This document shows, one piece after another, positions 1 through 8,578 of a DNA stretch of 64,000 bases (position 1 is its first letter; each line of letters starts with the position of its first letter). The position numbers and the translations under genes are program-made. Below the pieces are notes generated by a model. That model did no database searches and had not been told where the DNA came from. It saw only the letters and a program-made list of their open reading frames with translations. Origin of the DNA: Streptomyces sp. SS1-1 (GTDB taxonomy: Bacteria; Actinomycetota; Actinomycetes; Streptomycetales; Streptomycetaceae); NCBI RefSeq assembly GCF_008973465.1, contig NZ_WBXN01000004.1, positions 5,806,501 to 5,870,500 of the forward strand. Direction: 5' to 3'.

Positions 1-1
1 C

Positions 2-1621
2 GCGCAGGAACTCGCCGACTTCGCCGTGCCCGCCTTCGCGGACTTCGTCGCCGTGGACCTGCTGGAACCGGTCCTCAGTACCGAGGGGCACGGCGCCTGG
101 CTCACCGACGCAGGCCCGGCCCTCGTCGGCGCGGTGATGCGCCGGGCCGGTCTGCGGTCGGTCCGCGACGGCTGCCCGGAGGCCGTCGCGCACGTGGGCG
201 ACCCGGTCGACTTCGTCCCGCCGCCGCACGACGAGCACCTGCTCGGCGAGGGCGGCCCCGTCCTCATCCCGGTCCTCGACCCGTTCGACTCCCGGTGGGC
301 CGCCGAACAGCCCCGCCGGGCGGCCAGCATGCGCGCCTACGGGCTGCACTCGATGATCTGCGTGCCCATGCGGGCCCGCGACACCGCGCTCGGCCTCACC
401 ACGTTCATCCGCTCACGCAACCCCGCCTCCTTCCGGCCCGACGACGTCCTCGTCGCCCAGGAGCTGGTCGCCCGCGCGGCGCTCTGCGTCGACAACGCCC
501 GCCGCTACACCCGGGAGCACACCGCCGCCGTCACCCTCCAGCGCAGTCTGCTGCCGCAGGCGCTCACCGGCGGCACCGCCCTGGAGGTCGCCTCCGCCTA
601 CCGCCCGGCCGACCCCACGGACGGCGTCGGCGGCGACTGGTTCGACGTCATCCCGCTGTCGGGCGCCCGGGTCGGGCTCGTCATCGGCGACGTCGTCGGG
701 CACGGCATCGCCGCCGCGGCCGCCATGGGACGGCTCCGCACCGCTGTGCAGACCCTCGCCGACATGGAACTGCCGCCCGACGAACTCCTCGCCCACCTCG
801 ACGACCTGGTCCTGCGGCTCAGCGAGGAGCAGCCCGACGCGGGCGGGGCCGGCTTCCTCGGCGCGACCTGCCTGTACGCCGTCTACGACCCCGTCACCCG
901 GCTCTGCACGATGGCCCGCGCCGGACACCCGCCGCCCGTCGTCGTCACCCCCGACGGCCAGGTGTCCTACCCCGAGCCGCCCGCCGGACCGCCGCTCGGC
1001 CTCGGCGGCCTGGCCTTCGAGTCCGCCGAGATCGAACTCGCCGAGCACAGCCTGCTCGGGCTCTACACCAACGGCCTCGTCGAGAGCGAGACCGCCGACG
1101 TCGACAGCGGCATGGCCCGGCTGGGCGACCTGCTCTCCCGGCGCGACCTCGACCTCGACACGCTCTGCGCGTCCGCGGTGCGCGACCTCGTGCCCGAGCA
1201 GCAGCCCGACGACGTCGCCCTGCTGCTGACCCGCACCCGGGCCCTCGACCCCGGCGACGTCGTCTCCTGGGACGTGCCCGTCGACCCGGCCGCCGTCGCC
1301 GAGGCACGCGCCCGCGCCACCCGGCAGATGGCCGCCTGGCACCTCGACGACCTCACCATGACCACCGAACTGATCGTCAGCGAGCTGGTCACCAACGCGA
1401 TCCGCTACGCCGAACCCCCGGTGCGCCTACGGCTCCTGCGCGACTCCCGGCTGACCTGCGAGGTCGCCGACGCCAGCAGCACCGCGCCCCGGCTGCGCCA
1501 CGCCCGCAGCACGGACGAGGGCGGCCGGGGCCTGTTCCTGGTGGCGCAGCTCGCGCACCGCTGGGGCGTCCGCTACACCTCCGGCGGGAAGATCATCTGG
1601 GCCGAGCTGGAACTTCCCTGA
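2..1621 (+). CDS. SpoIIE/PP2C-type serine phosphatase with GAF and HATPase domains (5' partial)
   Basis: The reading frame is open from the first complete codon of the window, so the N-terminus, probably a PAS or further sensor region, lies upstream. The 539 visible residues contain a GAF-like sensor (about 1-165), a PP2C/SpoIIE phosphatase (about 170-395, with GGDWFDV and IGDVVGHG, which supply metal-binding aspartates) and an anti-sigma-type ATPase (about 410-530, with ELVTNAIRYA and a GGRGLFLV glycine loop). This architecture is typical of the many Streptomyces phosphatases that act in partner-switching with anti-anti-sigma factors, in the cytoplasm. No partner anti-sigma gene is visible here. 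It converges on the exporter gene with only 9 bp between them. The family is certain; signal and target are unknown. Confidence 0.93.
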   Translation, partial: AQELADFAVPAFADFVAVDLLEPVLSTEGHGAWLTDAGPALVGAVMRRAGLRSVRDGCPEAVAHVGDPVDFVPPPHDEHLLGEGGPVLIPVLDPFDSRWAAEQPRRAASMRAYGLHSMICVPMRARDTALGLTTFIRSRNPASFRPDDVLVAQELVARAALCVDNARRYTREHTAAVTLQRSLLPQALTGGTALEVASAYRPADPTDGVGGDWFDVIPLSGARVGLVIGDVVGHGIAAAAAMGRLRTAVQTLADMELPPDELLAHLDDLVLRLSEEQPDAGGAGFLGATCLYAVYDPVTRLCTMARAGHPPPVVVTPDGQVSYPEPPAGPPLGLGGLAFESAEIELAEHSLLGLYTNGLVESETADVDSGMARLGDLLSRRDLDLDTLCASAVRDLVPEQQPDDVALLLTRTRALDPGDVVSWDVPVDPAAVAEARARATRQMAAWHLDDLTMTTELIVSELVTNAIRYAEPPVRLRLLRDSRLTCEVADASSTAPRLRHARSTDEGGRGLFLVAQLAHRWGVRYTSGGKIIWAELELP

Positions 1622-1630
1622 CCGCCGCGC

Positions 1631-3223
1631 TCAGGCGCGGTCCGCCACCGGCGTGCCGCGCACCCAGGCCACCGAGACCAGCGCGCCGACCACACACAGC
1701 GTCCCGGCGACCAGGACCGAGGTGTGCACACCGTTCATGAACGCCGCCCGGCTCCCCTCGGTGACGGCCGCCCGGAGCTGCTCCGGCATCCCGGCGGTGA
1801 CCGGGGCGACCCCCATGGCCACCGCGTCCTTGGCGCCGCCCAGGCCCTCGGCCGCCGCCGCGGGCACCCCGGCCGAGGTCAGCTCGCCGGTCAGGGTGGC
1901 CCCGACCCGGCTGCTGATCAGGGACACCAGCACCGACGTGCCGAGCGCGCCGCCGATCTGCAGGGCGGTCCCCTGCAGACCACCGGCGACCCCGCCGTCC
2001 TGGACGGGCGCGTTGCCGACGATGGCGTCCGACGAGGAGGCCATCACCATGCCGACCCCCAGGCCGAGCGCGGCGAACGGCGGCCACATCGTGGCGTACG
2101 ACGACTCCGCGCTCCAGCTCAGCATCGTGAAGCAGGCCGCGCCCTGGAGCGCCATGCCGAGCGGCATCGTGAACCGGGGCCCGAACCGGCCGGTGAGCGC
2201 CGCGCCCAGCGGCGAGGCGACGACCGAGGCCAGGCTCAGCGGCAGGGTCCGCACACCGGCCTCAACGGGGGAGAAGCCGCGCACGTTCTGCAGGTACAGC
2301 ATGACGAAGAAGATCACACCGAGCAGCACGAAGAAGTTCAGCGCGGTGATGACGGTGCCGATGGTGAGCGCCGGGCTGCGGAACAGCCGCATCGGCAGCA
2401 GCGGGGCGGCCCTCCGGGTCTCGTACAGACCGAAGACCACCAGGACGACCACACCGGCCCCGATCGAGCCGAGCGTGCCGGCCGAGGCCCAGCCCCACGA
2501 GTCGCCCTTGACGACGCCGAACACCACGGCGAGCAGACCCGCGGCCAGCAGGACCACGCCACCGATGTCGAACCTGTCGTGCGCGGCGGCGGCGTTGCGG
2601 GTCTGCGGCAGCACGAGGGCGCTGAAGACGAGCGCGGCGACCCCGATGGGCGCGTTGATGTAGAACACCGACTCCCAGCCGACGTGCTCCACCAGCAGCC
2701 CGCCGACGATGGGGCCGAGGGCCGTGGACACCGAGGAGATCATGGCCCAGATGCCGACCGCCATGCCGAACTTCCGGGGCGGGAAGACCGCCCGCAGCAT
2801 GCCGAGCGTGTTGGGCAGCAGCAGGGCGCCGAAGAAGCCCTGCGCCGCACGGAAGGCGATGACGCCCTCGATGGACCCGGCGAGCCCGATGGCGACGGAC
2901 GCGAGGGTGAAGCCGGCGACGCCGGCCAGGTAGAAGGTGCGGCGCCCGAACCGGTCACCGAGCTTGCCGCCCAGGATCAGCGCGGCGGCCAGCGCCAGCA
3001 GATACGAGTTGGTCACCCACTGGAGGTCGGCCGTGGAGGCGTTCAGGTCCCGGCCGATCTCCGGGTTGGCGATGGAGACGACCGAGCCGTCGAGCGCGAC
3101 CATGAACAGGCCGAAGGCGACGGCGAGGAGCGTCAGCCAGGGGTTGGCCCGCCGGCCGCGCGGCGGGTCGGCGGGGAGCCCGGGGGCGGGCAGGGCGGAG
3201 GCGTCGGTGGCCACGGAGGGCAT
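1631..3223 (-). CDS. MFS drug exporter, DHA2 (EmrB/QacA) family
   Basis: This 530-residue integral membrane protein has the 14-helix pattern of DHA2 exporters. The DHA2-type N-terminal region (FGLFMVALDGSVVSIANPEI) starts near residue 38. The cytoplasmic-loop motif A (GGKLGDRFGRR) follows TM2 near residue 85. These proton antiporters expel hydrophobic drugs or the cell's own metabolites across the membrane. It lies 55 bp downstream of a MarR regulator on the same strand, the usual exporter-repressor arrangement, so it is probably derepressed by a ligand of that regulator. The ATG start gives the expected N-terminal length. The substrate cannot be read from the sequence. Confidence 0.93.
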   Translation of the reverse strand: MPSVATDASALPAPGLPADPPRGRRANPWLTLLAVAFGLFMVALDGSVVSIANPEIGRDLNASTADLQWVTNSYLLALAAALILGGKLGDRFGRRTFYLAGVAGFTLASVAIGLAGSIEGVIAFRAAQGFFGALLLPNTLGMLRAVFPPRKFGMAVGIWAMISSVSTALGPIVGGLLVEHVGWESVFYINAPIGVAALVFSALVLPQTRNAAAAHDRFDIGGVVLLAAGLLAVVFGVVKGDSWGWASAGTLGSIGAGVVVLVVFGLYETRRAAPLLPMRLFRSPALTIGTVITALNFFVLLGVIFFVMLYLQNVRGFSPVEAGVRTLPLSLASVVASPLGAALTGRFGPRFTMPLGMALQGAACFTMLSWSAESSYATMWPPFAALGLGVGMVMASSSDAIVGNAPVQDGGVAGGLQGTALQIGGALGTSVLVSLISSRVGATLTGELTSAGVPAAAAEGLGGAKDAVAMGVAPVTAGMPEQLRAAVTEGSRAAFMNGVHTSVLVAGTLCVVGALVSVAWVRGTPVADRA

Positions 3224-3278
3224 GAGGGTACGGGTCCTTGCGAGATGAGGGATACGACGGGGCGGGAAGGGGCTGAGG

Positions 3279-3761
3279 TCAGCGCGTGGCGCCGTGGGCC
3301 CGCTCGGTGAGTTCGGTGAGTGCCGCGAAGGCGCCGAGCGCCGAACCGAGGGCGTCCCGCTGGCCGTCGGTCAGCGCACGCATCGCCCGCGCGAGGTGCC
3401 GGCCCATCAGGCCCGTGACCTCGGCCAGCCGCTCCCGGGAGGTCGGCGTCAGGTGCAGATGCGCGATCCGCTTGTCGGCCGGGTCCTGACGGCGCTCCAG
3501 CATCCCCTGCTCGGTCATCTGGGTCACCAGCGCGCTGACGTTGTTCGGCTTCATGCGCAGCGCCTCGGCCGCCTCCCGCACGGTGACCCCGTCGTGGGCC
3601 TCGACATGCCGCAGCAGGGCGAGCTGCGCCTCGGGGGGCTTGGGGTGCGGGTACTCCTGACCGACCTGCCGGTCGAGGGCCCGGTGCAGCGCGGGCAGGC
3701 ACGCCACGAGTGCGGCGGCCACCTCGTCGATGTCCTGGACGGACGCGCTGGGGGCGGGCAT
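3279..3761 (-). CDS. MarR family transcriptional regulator
   Basis: A 160-residue winged-helix regulator of normal MarR length. The recognition region is VREAAEALRMKPNNVSALVTQM and the wing carries the family signature DPADKRIAHLHLT (DxRxxxxxLT). It is the first gene of a two-gene unit with the DHA2 exporter and most likely represses it as a dimer that releases DNA on binding a small phenolic or drug-like ligand. The start at the ATG is supported by a promoter whose -10 box ends 6 bp upstream, suggesting a leaderless transcript. The ligand is unknown. Confidence 0.9.
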   Translation of the reverse strand: MPAPSASVQDIDEVAAALVACLPALHRALDRQVGQEYPHPKPPEAQLALLRHVEAHDGVTVREAAEALRMKPNNVSALVTQMTEQGMLERRQDPADKRIAHLHLTPTSRERLAEVTGLMGRHLARAMRALTDGQRDALGSALGAFAALTELTERAHGATR

Positions 3762-3767
3762 ACCGGA

Positions 3768-3797
3768 AGCGTATGTATGAAGAGATAGCTATGTCAA
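3768..3797 (-). promoter_or_regulatory. Promoter of the marR-exporter unit, probably leaderless
   Basis: Read on the minus strand, TTGACA (3797-3792), an 18-bp spacer and TACGCT (3773-3768) form a good vegetative promoter. The -10 box ends 6 bp before the ATG at 3761, so the transcript would begin at or next to the start codon. The spacer is unusually AT-rich for this genome and is the likely site of MarR autoregulation, though no perfect palindrome is present. Confidence 0.6.
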
Positions 3798-3880
3798 CGG
3801 AGGTTTTTCCGGGGGCGGCCGCGGGGTCGCGGGGTCGCGGGGCCGCCGGGGAGACGGGCCGACGGGCCGACGGGTACGCG

Positions 3881-3916
3881 GAACGGCCGGCCCCGGTGAT
3901 CCGGGACCGGCCGTTC
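3881..3916 (-). terminator. Hairpin terminator after the Pro-Lys repeat gene
   Basis: A 16-bp stem with one mismatch closes a TGAT loop (GAACGGCCGGCCCCGG pairing with 3901-3916). It is 32 bp beyond the stop of the minus-strand repeat protein gene. There is no U-run, as is usual for Streptomyces terminators. Confidence 0.65.
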
Positions 3917-3947
3917 ATCGAGCACGACTCAGGACATCAGCCCTGCG

Positions 3948-5036
3948 TCACTCGTCATGCCCGTCGTGCCCTCCCTTGCCCTTGTGCTCACCCTTGCTGG
4001 GCTTGTCGGGGTGGGCGGGCTTGGAGGGGTGCTCGGGCTTCGAGGGGTGGGCGGGCTTGGAGGGGTGCTCGGGCTTCACCGGCTTGGTGGGGTGCTCGGG
4101 CTTGGCGGGCTTGGTGGGGTGGTCCGGCTTGGCGGGCTTGGCGGGCTTGCTGGGGTAGGCGGGCTTGGCCGGCTGCTCAGGCTTGCTCGGCTTGGCCGGG
4201 TACGCCGGCTTGCTGGGCTGCTCGGGCTTGCTCGGCTTGGCCGGGTAGGCCGGCTTGGAGGGCTGCTCTGGCTTGGCGGGCTTCGCCGGGTACGCCGGCT
4301 TGCTGGGCTGCTCGGGCTTGCTCGGCTTGGCCGGGTAGGCGGGCTTGGAGGGCTGCTCCGGCTTGGCGGGCTTCGCCGGGTATGCAGGCTTGGAGGGCTG
4401 CTCCGGCTTGGCGGGCTTCGCCGGGTATGCAGGCTTGGAGGGCTGCTCGGGCTTTGCCGGGTACGCCGGCTTGGAGGGCTGTTCGGGCTTGGCGGGCTTC
4501 GCCGGATATGCAGGCTTGCTCGGGTACTCGGGCTTGGCAGGCTTCGCCGGGTACGCGGGCTTGGAGGGCTGCTCTGGCGTCGCGGGCTTGGCGGAGTACG
4601 CGGGCTTCGCCGGGTACGCGGGCTTCGCAGGCTTCTCCGGGTACGCCGGCTTCGCGGGCTGCTCGGGCTTGGCCGGGTAGGCCGGCTTCTCCGGCTGGGC
4701 GGGCTTCGCCGGGTACTCGGGCTTGACCGGTTGCTCCGGCTTGACCGGGTGCTCGGGCTTCGCCGGGTGCGCCGGCTGCTCCGGCTGGTCCGGCTTCCCG
4801 GGGTACTCCGGCTTGGCGGGCTGAACCGGCTGGCCCGGCTTCGCCGGATGATCCGGCTTCGCCGGGTGCGCGGGCTGGGGTCCGTGGGCCGGGGCCGGGT
4901 GGGCCGGGGACGGCGCGTGCGGCGGGGCGTGGTCATCGGCAAGGGCGGAGCCCGTGCTCGCCAGGGCGGCTGCGGCGAGCGCGGCTGCCATGGCGGCGGG
5001 CGCCAGGACGGATCGCCATCTCGGCGGTGTCCTCAT
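3948..5036 (-). CDS. Secreted Pro-Lys repeat protein, proline at every third residue
   Basis: A 362-residue protein. The N-terminus is a clear signal peptide: basic MRTPPRWR, an alanine-rich hydrophobic stretch, and likely cleavage after ALA near residue 33. About 290 residues follow in which proline recurs in nearly strict three-residue register, mostly as KP, YP, QP and EHP. The core is a 15-residue unit KPAYPAKPAKPEQPS repeated about ten times, with 12-residue variants. The C-terminus is rich in His, Lys, Gly and Asp (KGEHKGKGGHDGHDE). There is no LPxTG motif, transmembrane anchor or globular domain. Such a chain should form an extended polyproline-II rod that could span or coat the wall. 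GGAG sits 9 bp upstream of the ATG. Function is unknown; the opposite frames are open only because of the repeat. Confidence 0.8.
   Translation of the reverse strand: MRTPPRWRSVLAPAAMAAALAAAALASTGSALADDHAPPHAPSPAHPAPAHGPQPAHPAKPDHPAKPGQPVQPAKPEYPGKPDQPEQPAHPAKPEHPVKPEQPVKPEYPAKPAQPEKPAYPAKPEQPAKPAYPEKPAKPAYPAKPAYSAKPATPEQPSKPAYPAKPAKPEYPSKPAYPAKPAKPEQPSKPAYPAKPEQPSKPAYPAKPAKPEQPSKPAYPAKPAKPEQPSKPAYPAKPSKPEQPSKPAYPAKPAKPEQPSKPAYPAKPSKPEQPSKPAYPAKPSKPEQPAKPAYPSKPAKPAKPDHPTKPAKPEHPTKPVKPEHPSKPAHPSKPEHPSKPAHPDKPSKGEHKGKGGHDGHDE
4140..4690. repeat. In-frame tandem repeat array, 45-bp and 36-bp units
   Basis: The DNA encoding the 15- and 12-residue Pro-Lys units is a degenerate tandem array on + strand phrases such as GGCTTGGAGGGCTGCTC and GGCTTCGCCGGGTA. 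Synonymous differences between units show that it is old and under protein-level selection. Such arrays are prone to changes in unit number and to assembly error. Confidence 0.85.
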
Positions 5037-5247
5037 CTTCCACTCTCCTCGACTGGGTTCAGGGCCTCGTGACGGCGGGTCAGCACCAAGAGCCGGATAG
5101 TGGAATGAATAGGAAATCGGCTGATATGAATAACGCCGGGACGATCAAAGGCCACCGAATGACGTAGCCCGGCACCGCCAGTCGGCCCGGCCCCGAGCCG
5201 CCGAAATAGGACACGATCCGTCCTCGATCCTCCGTACCCTGCGGAGC

Positions 5248-6381
5248 ATGAAGCGGACCTCCACCACGACGAAGGCGGCGAGGGCGATGAGCGGCACGGA
5301 ACCGGTCCTGAGCACCCGCGCCCTCAACCGCGCCACGCTGGAACGGCAGTTGCTGCTGCGCCGCTCACCCCTCACCGCCCCGGAGGCGGTCACCCACCTC
5401 GTCGGCCTCCAGGCGCAGGAGGTGAAGCCGCCGTACTACGCGCTCGCCGCACGCCTCGACGGGTTCACGCCCGAGGCGCTGTCCGCCCCGCTCGGCGACC
5501 GGTCGCTCGTCCGCATGGTCACCATGCGCTCCACCATCCATCTGCACACCGCCGACGACGCCCTGACGCTGCGTCCGCTCGTGCAGCCCGCCCGCGAGCG
5601 CGAGATCACCTACTTCCGCAAGGGCCTCGTGGGCGTCGACCTGGACCGCCTCGCCGCGCTCGCCCGCGAGCTCGTCGAGGAGTCGCCCCGCACGATGAAG
5701 GAGCTGCGTGAGGCCCTCAGCGCCGAGTGGCCGGACGCCGACCCGCAGTCGCTGGCCGTGGCCGCCCGCTGCCGGCTCCCGCTGGTGCAGATCACCCCGC
5801 GCGGCCAGTGGGGCCGCAGAGCCCAGGTGACCCTGACGACCCTCGAACACTGGCTGGGACGCCCGGCCGAGCCGGCGGCGCCCGCCGACGACACGGTCCT
5901 GCGCTATCTGGCCGCCTTCGGTCCGGCGTCCGTGAAGGACCTGCAGACCTGGGCCGGCCTCACCCGGATGCGCGCCGTCTTCGAGCGGCTGCGGCCCGAG
6001 CTGGTCACCTTCCGGGACGAGAACGGCGTCGAGCTGTTCGACCTGCCCGACGCCCCGCGCCCCGACCCGGACACCCCGGCGCCGCCGCGCCTGCTGCCCG
6101 AGTTCGACAACCTCCTGCTCTCCCACGCCGACCGCGCCCGGGTCGTCCCGCCCGCGAACCGGGGCCGTACCTGGCAGGCGAACACCTTCTACTGCCCGTT
6201 GCTCGTCGACGGTTTCCTCGCGGGCGTGTGGCGCCTCATCGGCGACGCCCTCGTCATCGAACCGTTCTCCGACCTCGGCCGGGCCGAGCGCGCCGAGGTG
6301 ACCGAGGAGGCGGAGCGCGTGCTCGGCGTACTGCACCCGCGGGACTCCTACGACGTCCGCTTCGGCACCGTCATCGCCTGA
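5248..6381 (+). CDS. Winged-helix DNA-binding domain protein (AlkZ/YcaQ-like, HTH_42)
   Basis: A 377-residue protein with the family hallmarks: LSTRALNRATLERQLLLRRS near the N-terminus, HLVGLQAQEVKPPYYALAARL, the conserved strand LVRMVTMRSTIHL near residue 90, and a C-terminal GRTWQANTFYCPLLVDGFLAGVWR. The superfamily includes the DNA glycosylases AlkZ and YcaQ, which open crosslinked or bulky N-alkyl adducts, and many uncharacterised Streptomyces paralogues. The catalytic QxQ or QxD motif may correspond to the GLQAQE segment, an inference. The start is ambiguous: 5248 follows GGAG and a TACCCT box, while an ATG at 5287 would match the usual N-terminus of the family better. The gene stands alone. 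Confidence 0.82.
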   Translation: MKRTSTTTKAARAMSGTEPVLSTRALNRATLERQLLLRRSPLTAPEAVTHLVGLQAQEVKPPYYALAARLDGFTPEALSAPLGDRSLVRMVTMRSTIHLHTADDALTLRPLVQPAREREITYFRKGLVGVDLDRLAALARELVEESPRTMKELREALSAEWPDADPQSLAVAARCRLPLVQITPRGQWGRRAQVTLTTLEHWLGRPAEPAAPADDTVLRYLAAFGPASVKDLQTWAGLTRMRAVFERLRPELVTFRDENGVELFDLPDAPRPDPDTPAPPRLLPEFDNLLLSHADRARVVPPANRGRTWQANTFYCPLLVDGFLAGVWRLIGDALVIEPFSDLGRAERAEVTEEAERVLGVLHPRDSYDVRFGTVIA

Positions 6382-6455
6382 CCGGGCACGCGGACACCCC
6401 CGGTCCTCCCACCCGACGGGGCGGGGCGGGAACACCGAGGGCGTGAAGGCTCCGG

Positions 6456-7238
6456 TCAGGGGCGCGCGGCGGGGGCGGTCAGCCGCGCCGTGAGCAGGTG
6501 CGAGTCGAGCAGGGACAGATCGGCGGTGCGGTCGGCGCGGGCGTAGCCGGCGAGCATCCGCTTGGTCAGGACGAGCGCCTCCGGATGTCTGCGCAGGAGG
6601 GGTCTCACCCAGGAGCCGACGACCTGGTCGAGCCCCTCGGCGGGGGCCGTCCGGTGCACGAGGCCGAGCCGCTGGGCGGTGGCCGCGTCGAACACCTCGC
6701 AGGTGAGCATCAGTTCACGGATCCGGGCCGCGCCGGCCTCGGCGACGAGGCGGCCCATGGCCCCGCCCCAGGCGGGCGGCAGGCCCAGCCCCACCTCGGG
6801 CATCCGGAACCGGGTGGTGTCGGCGGCGGCTCGCAGATCGCAGTACGAGGCGAGGGCGAGGCCCGCGCCGACGACCTTGCCGTGCAGCCGGGCGACGGTG
6901 ACGACGTGGGTCGTCTCCAGCGCCTGGCAGAGCCGCTGCGCCTTGTCCGCGACGCGCCGCAGGTCGCCGCCGGAGGGATCGGCGGCGAGGGACTCCTGGT
7001 ACTCCGTGCGGTCGGCGCCCAGGCAGAAGTCCTCGCCGTCGGACGACAGGATGAGGACGCGCAGGTCGGGCCGTTCGTGCAGGCCGTCGAGGACGGCCAG
7101 GAGATCGTCCAGGGCGGCGACACCGAGCGTGTCGTCACCCTGCTCGGGGTTGAGGCGTACGTGCAGGACCGGGCCGTCCTCGTCGACGGCCACGGCCTTG
7201 AGCGCGCGGTGGGTGAGGGGAGAGGGGGTCTCGGTCAT
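6456..7238 (-). CDS. Enoyl-CoA hydratase/isomerase family protein, last gene of the conservon operon
   Basis: A 260-residue crotonase-fold protein. The oxyanion-hole strands are visible as SSDGEDFCLGADRTEY (near residue 70) and GKVVGAGLALASYCDLRAA (near 110). Family members hydrate, isomerise or hydrolyse CoA thioesters. The canonical hydratase glutamate pair is not clearly present (one site reads PEVGLGLPPAWGG), so the exact reaction is open. Its ATG overlaps the P450 stop as ATGA (7235-7238), so it is translationally coupled to the conservon operon. That suggests a CoA-bound substrate processed together with the P450s. The frame extends far upstream, but the coupled ATG is the natural start. 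Confidence 0.85.
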   Translation of the reverse strand: MTETPSPLTHRALKAVAVDEDGPVLHVRLNPEQGDDTLGVAALDDLLAVLDGLHERPDLRVLILSSDGEDFCLGADRTEYQESLAADPSGGDLRRVADKAQRLCQALETTHVVTVARLHGKVVGAGLALASYCDLRAAADTTRFRMPEVGLGLPPAWGGAMGRLVAEAGAARIRELMLTCEVFDAATAQRLGLVHRTAPAEGLDQVVGSWVRPLLRRHPEALVLTKRMLAGYARADRTADLSLLDSHLLTARLTAPAARP

Positions 7239-8485
7239 GCGAGGGCGACGTCCAGGTTCGACAGGCGCCTGAAGGCCACCCGGGGCTCCCACGTGGGGCG
7301 CTGGGCGAGCGTGAGGCGGGGCAGACGGCTGATCATGTGGTGGAGAAGGGTCTGGGCCTCCAGCCGGGCGAGCGGTGCGCCGAGGCAGTAGTGGATGCCG
7401 TTGCTGAAGGCCAGGTGGTCGGAGCGGGACCGCTCGGGGTCGAAGCGGTCGGGGTCGGCGTGCCGGGCCGGATCGCGGTGCGCGGCGCCCACCATCAGGT
7501 GGACCATGGCGTCCTTGGGGACCTCGATCCCCCCGACAACGGTGTCGTCGGCCGCGACACGGCTGATCACATGGGTGGGCGGGTCGTGGCGCAGCGTCTC
7601 CTCGACGAAGGCGGGCACCAGGGTCGGGTCGGCGGCGAGCAGATCCCAGCGCAGCGGTTGCTCCAGCAACCGCAGGGCCATGGTCGACAGTAAGGTGGAC
7701 GTCGTCTCCAGCGCCGCCAGCAGCACGAAGAGGGCGAGGAAGTACACGGATTCGTCGGCCTGGTCCCGGTCGGGTTCCAGGGTGTCGAAGGTGTGGATCC
7801 ACAGGGACACCGGGTCGTCGCCGGGTTGTGCGCGGCGCCGGCGGACCAGGTCCATGAAGTACGCGCGCAGTTCGGCCGTGGCCGCGTCCGAGCGGGCCAA
7901 CTGGCTGGCCGTCGGCAGGAGTTCCTGGGTGAACACCTGCTCGTGGGTGAGTTCGCGCAGCCGGGGCCAGTCGGCCGCGGGCAGGCCGAGCCAGTCGCCG
8001 ATCGTGGCGACGGGCAGTTCCTCGCTGACGAGCGGCACGAAGTCGGCGGTACCGTGGCGCAGTTGCTCGGTGAGGGACAGCAGGAGGCGGTCGGTGGTAC
8101 GCCCGACCGTGCGTCCGATCCGCTCCAGGGTCTTGCGGCCGAACGTTCCTGCCGCCCTGCGTATTCGGGTGTGGTCCGGTGGGTTGAGCGCGGGCAGCGT
8201 ATTGCTCATCTCCTGGGAGGAGGGAGCGTTCCAGCGGGTGCCCGCGCCCTGCTGGGCACGCCAGCGCTTGTCCGGTTCGAGCCAGTCACGGGAGCGCAGT
8301 ATCTGGTCGCACAGGTCGAAACCCGTGACGAGCACATTGCCCCATGGGGCGGGTGTGACAGGGCCCATGGCCCTGAGCCGGGCGTAGTAGGGAAAAGGAT
8401 CGGCCTGCCCCTCCGCCGTCCGCAGACGGGCGAAGAGGCTGACAGCTGAACGACGGTCGTGCGACGGGCGAGCGTCCACCACCAC
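7235..8485 (-). CDS. Cytochrome P450 (second P450 of the conservon operon), carries a TTA codon
   Basis: A 416-residue soluble class I bacterial P450. The I helix reads LLAALETTSTLL, with a Glu-Thr pair for proton delivery. The K helix has ETLR (ExxR). The haem loop FSNGIHYCLGAPLAR contains the cysteine ligand. All catalytic features are therefore intact, unlike its neighbour. GTG at 8485 is chosen because GGAAGGAG lies 8 bp upstream; an in-frame ATG at 8545 is the longer alternative. A TTA leucine codon at 7693-7691 (codon 265) makes expression potentially dependent on the bldA tRNA. It needs ferredoxin and reductase partners, none encoded here. The substrate is unknown. Confidence 0.93.
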   Translation of the reverse strand: MVVDARPSHDRRSAVSLFARLRTAEGQADPFPYYARLRAMGPVTPAPWGNVLVTGFDLCDQILRSRDWLEPDKRWRAQQGAGTRWNAPSSQEMSNTLPALNPPDHTRIRRAAGTFGRKTLERIGRTVGRTTDRLLLSLTEQLRHGTADFVPLVSEELPVATIGDWLGLPAADWPRLRELTHEQVFTQELLPTASQLARSDAATAELRAYFMDLVRRRRAQPGDDPVSLWIHTFDTLEPDRDQADESVYFLALFVLLAALETTSTLLSTMALRLLEQPLRWDLLAADPTLVPAFVEETLRHDPPTHVISRVAADDTVVGGIEVPKDAMVHLMVGAAHRDPARHADPDRFDPERSRSDHLAFSNGIHYCLGAPLARLEAQTLLHHMISRLPRLTLAQRPTWEPRVAFRRLSNLDVALA

Positions 8486-8578
8486 GATGGCGGCTCCTTC
8501 CTGGGAGATCAGCCGCCATACGTACCCATGCGGTGATTGAAGCATCCACTTGTGGAGGTCAGGTGAGGGTTACCTTCG

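Noticed and set aside
3768..3797. A perfect MarR palindrome in the AT-rich promoter
   Set aside because: Only an imperfect symmetry was found; recorded as promoter, not as operator.
4140..4690. Repeat array that could suggest a CRISPR
   Set aside because: Units of 45 and 36 bp contain no unique spacers, are in frame and encode the Pro-Lys protein. No cas genes nearby.
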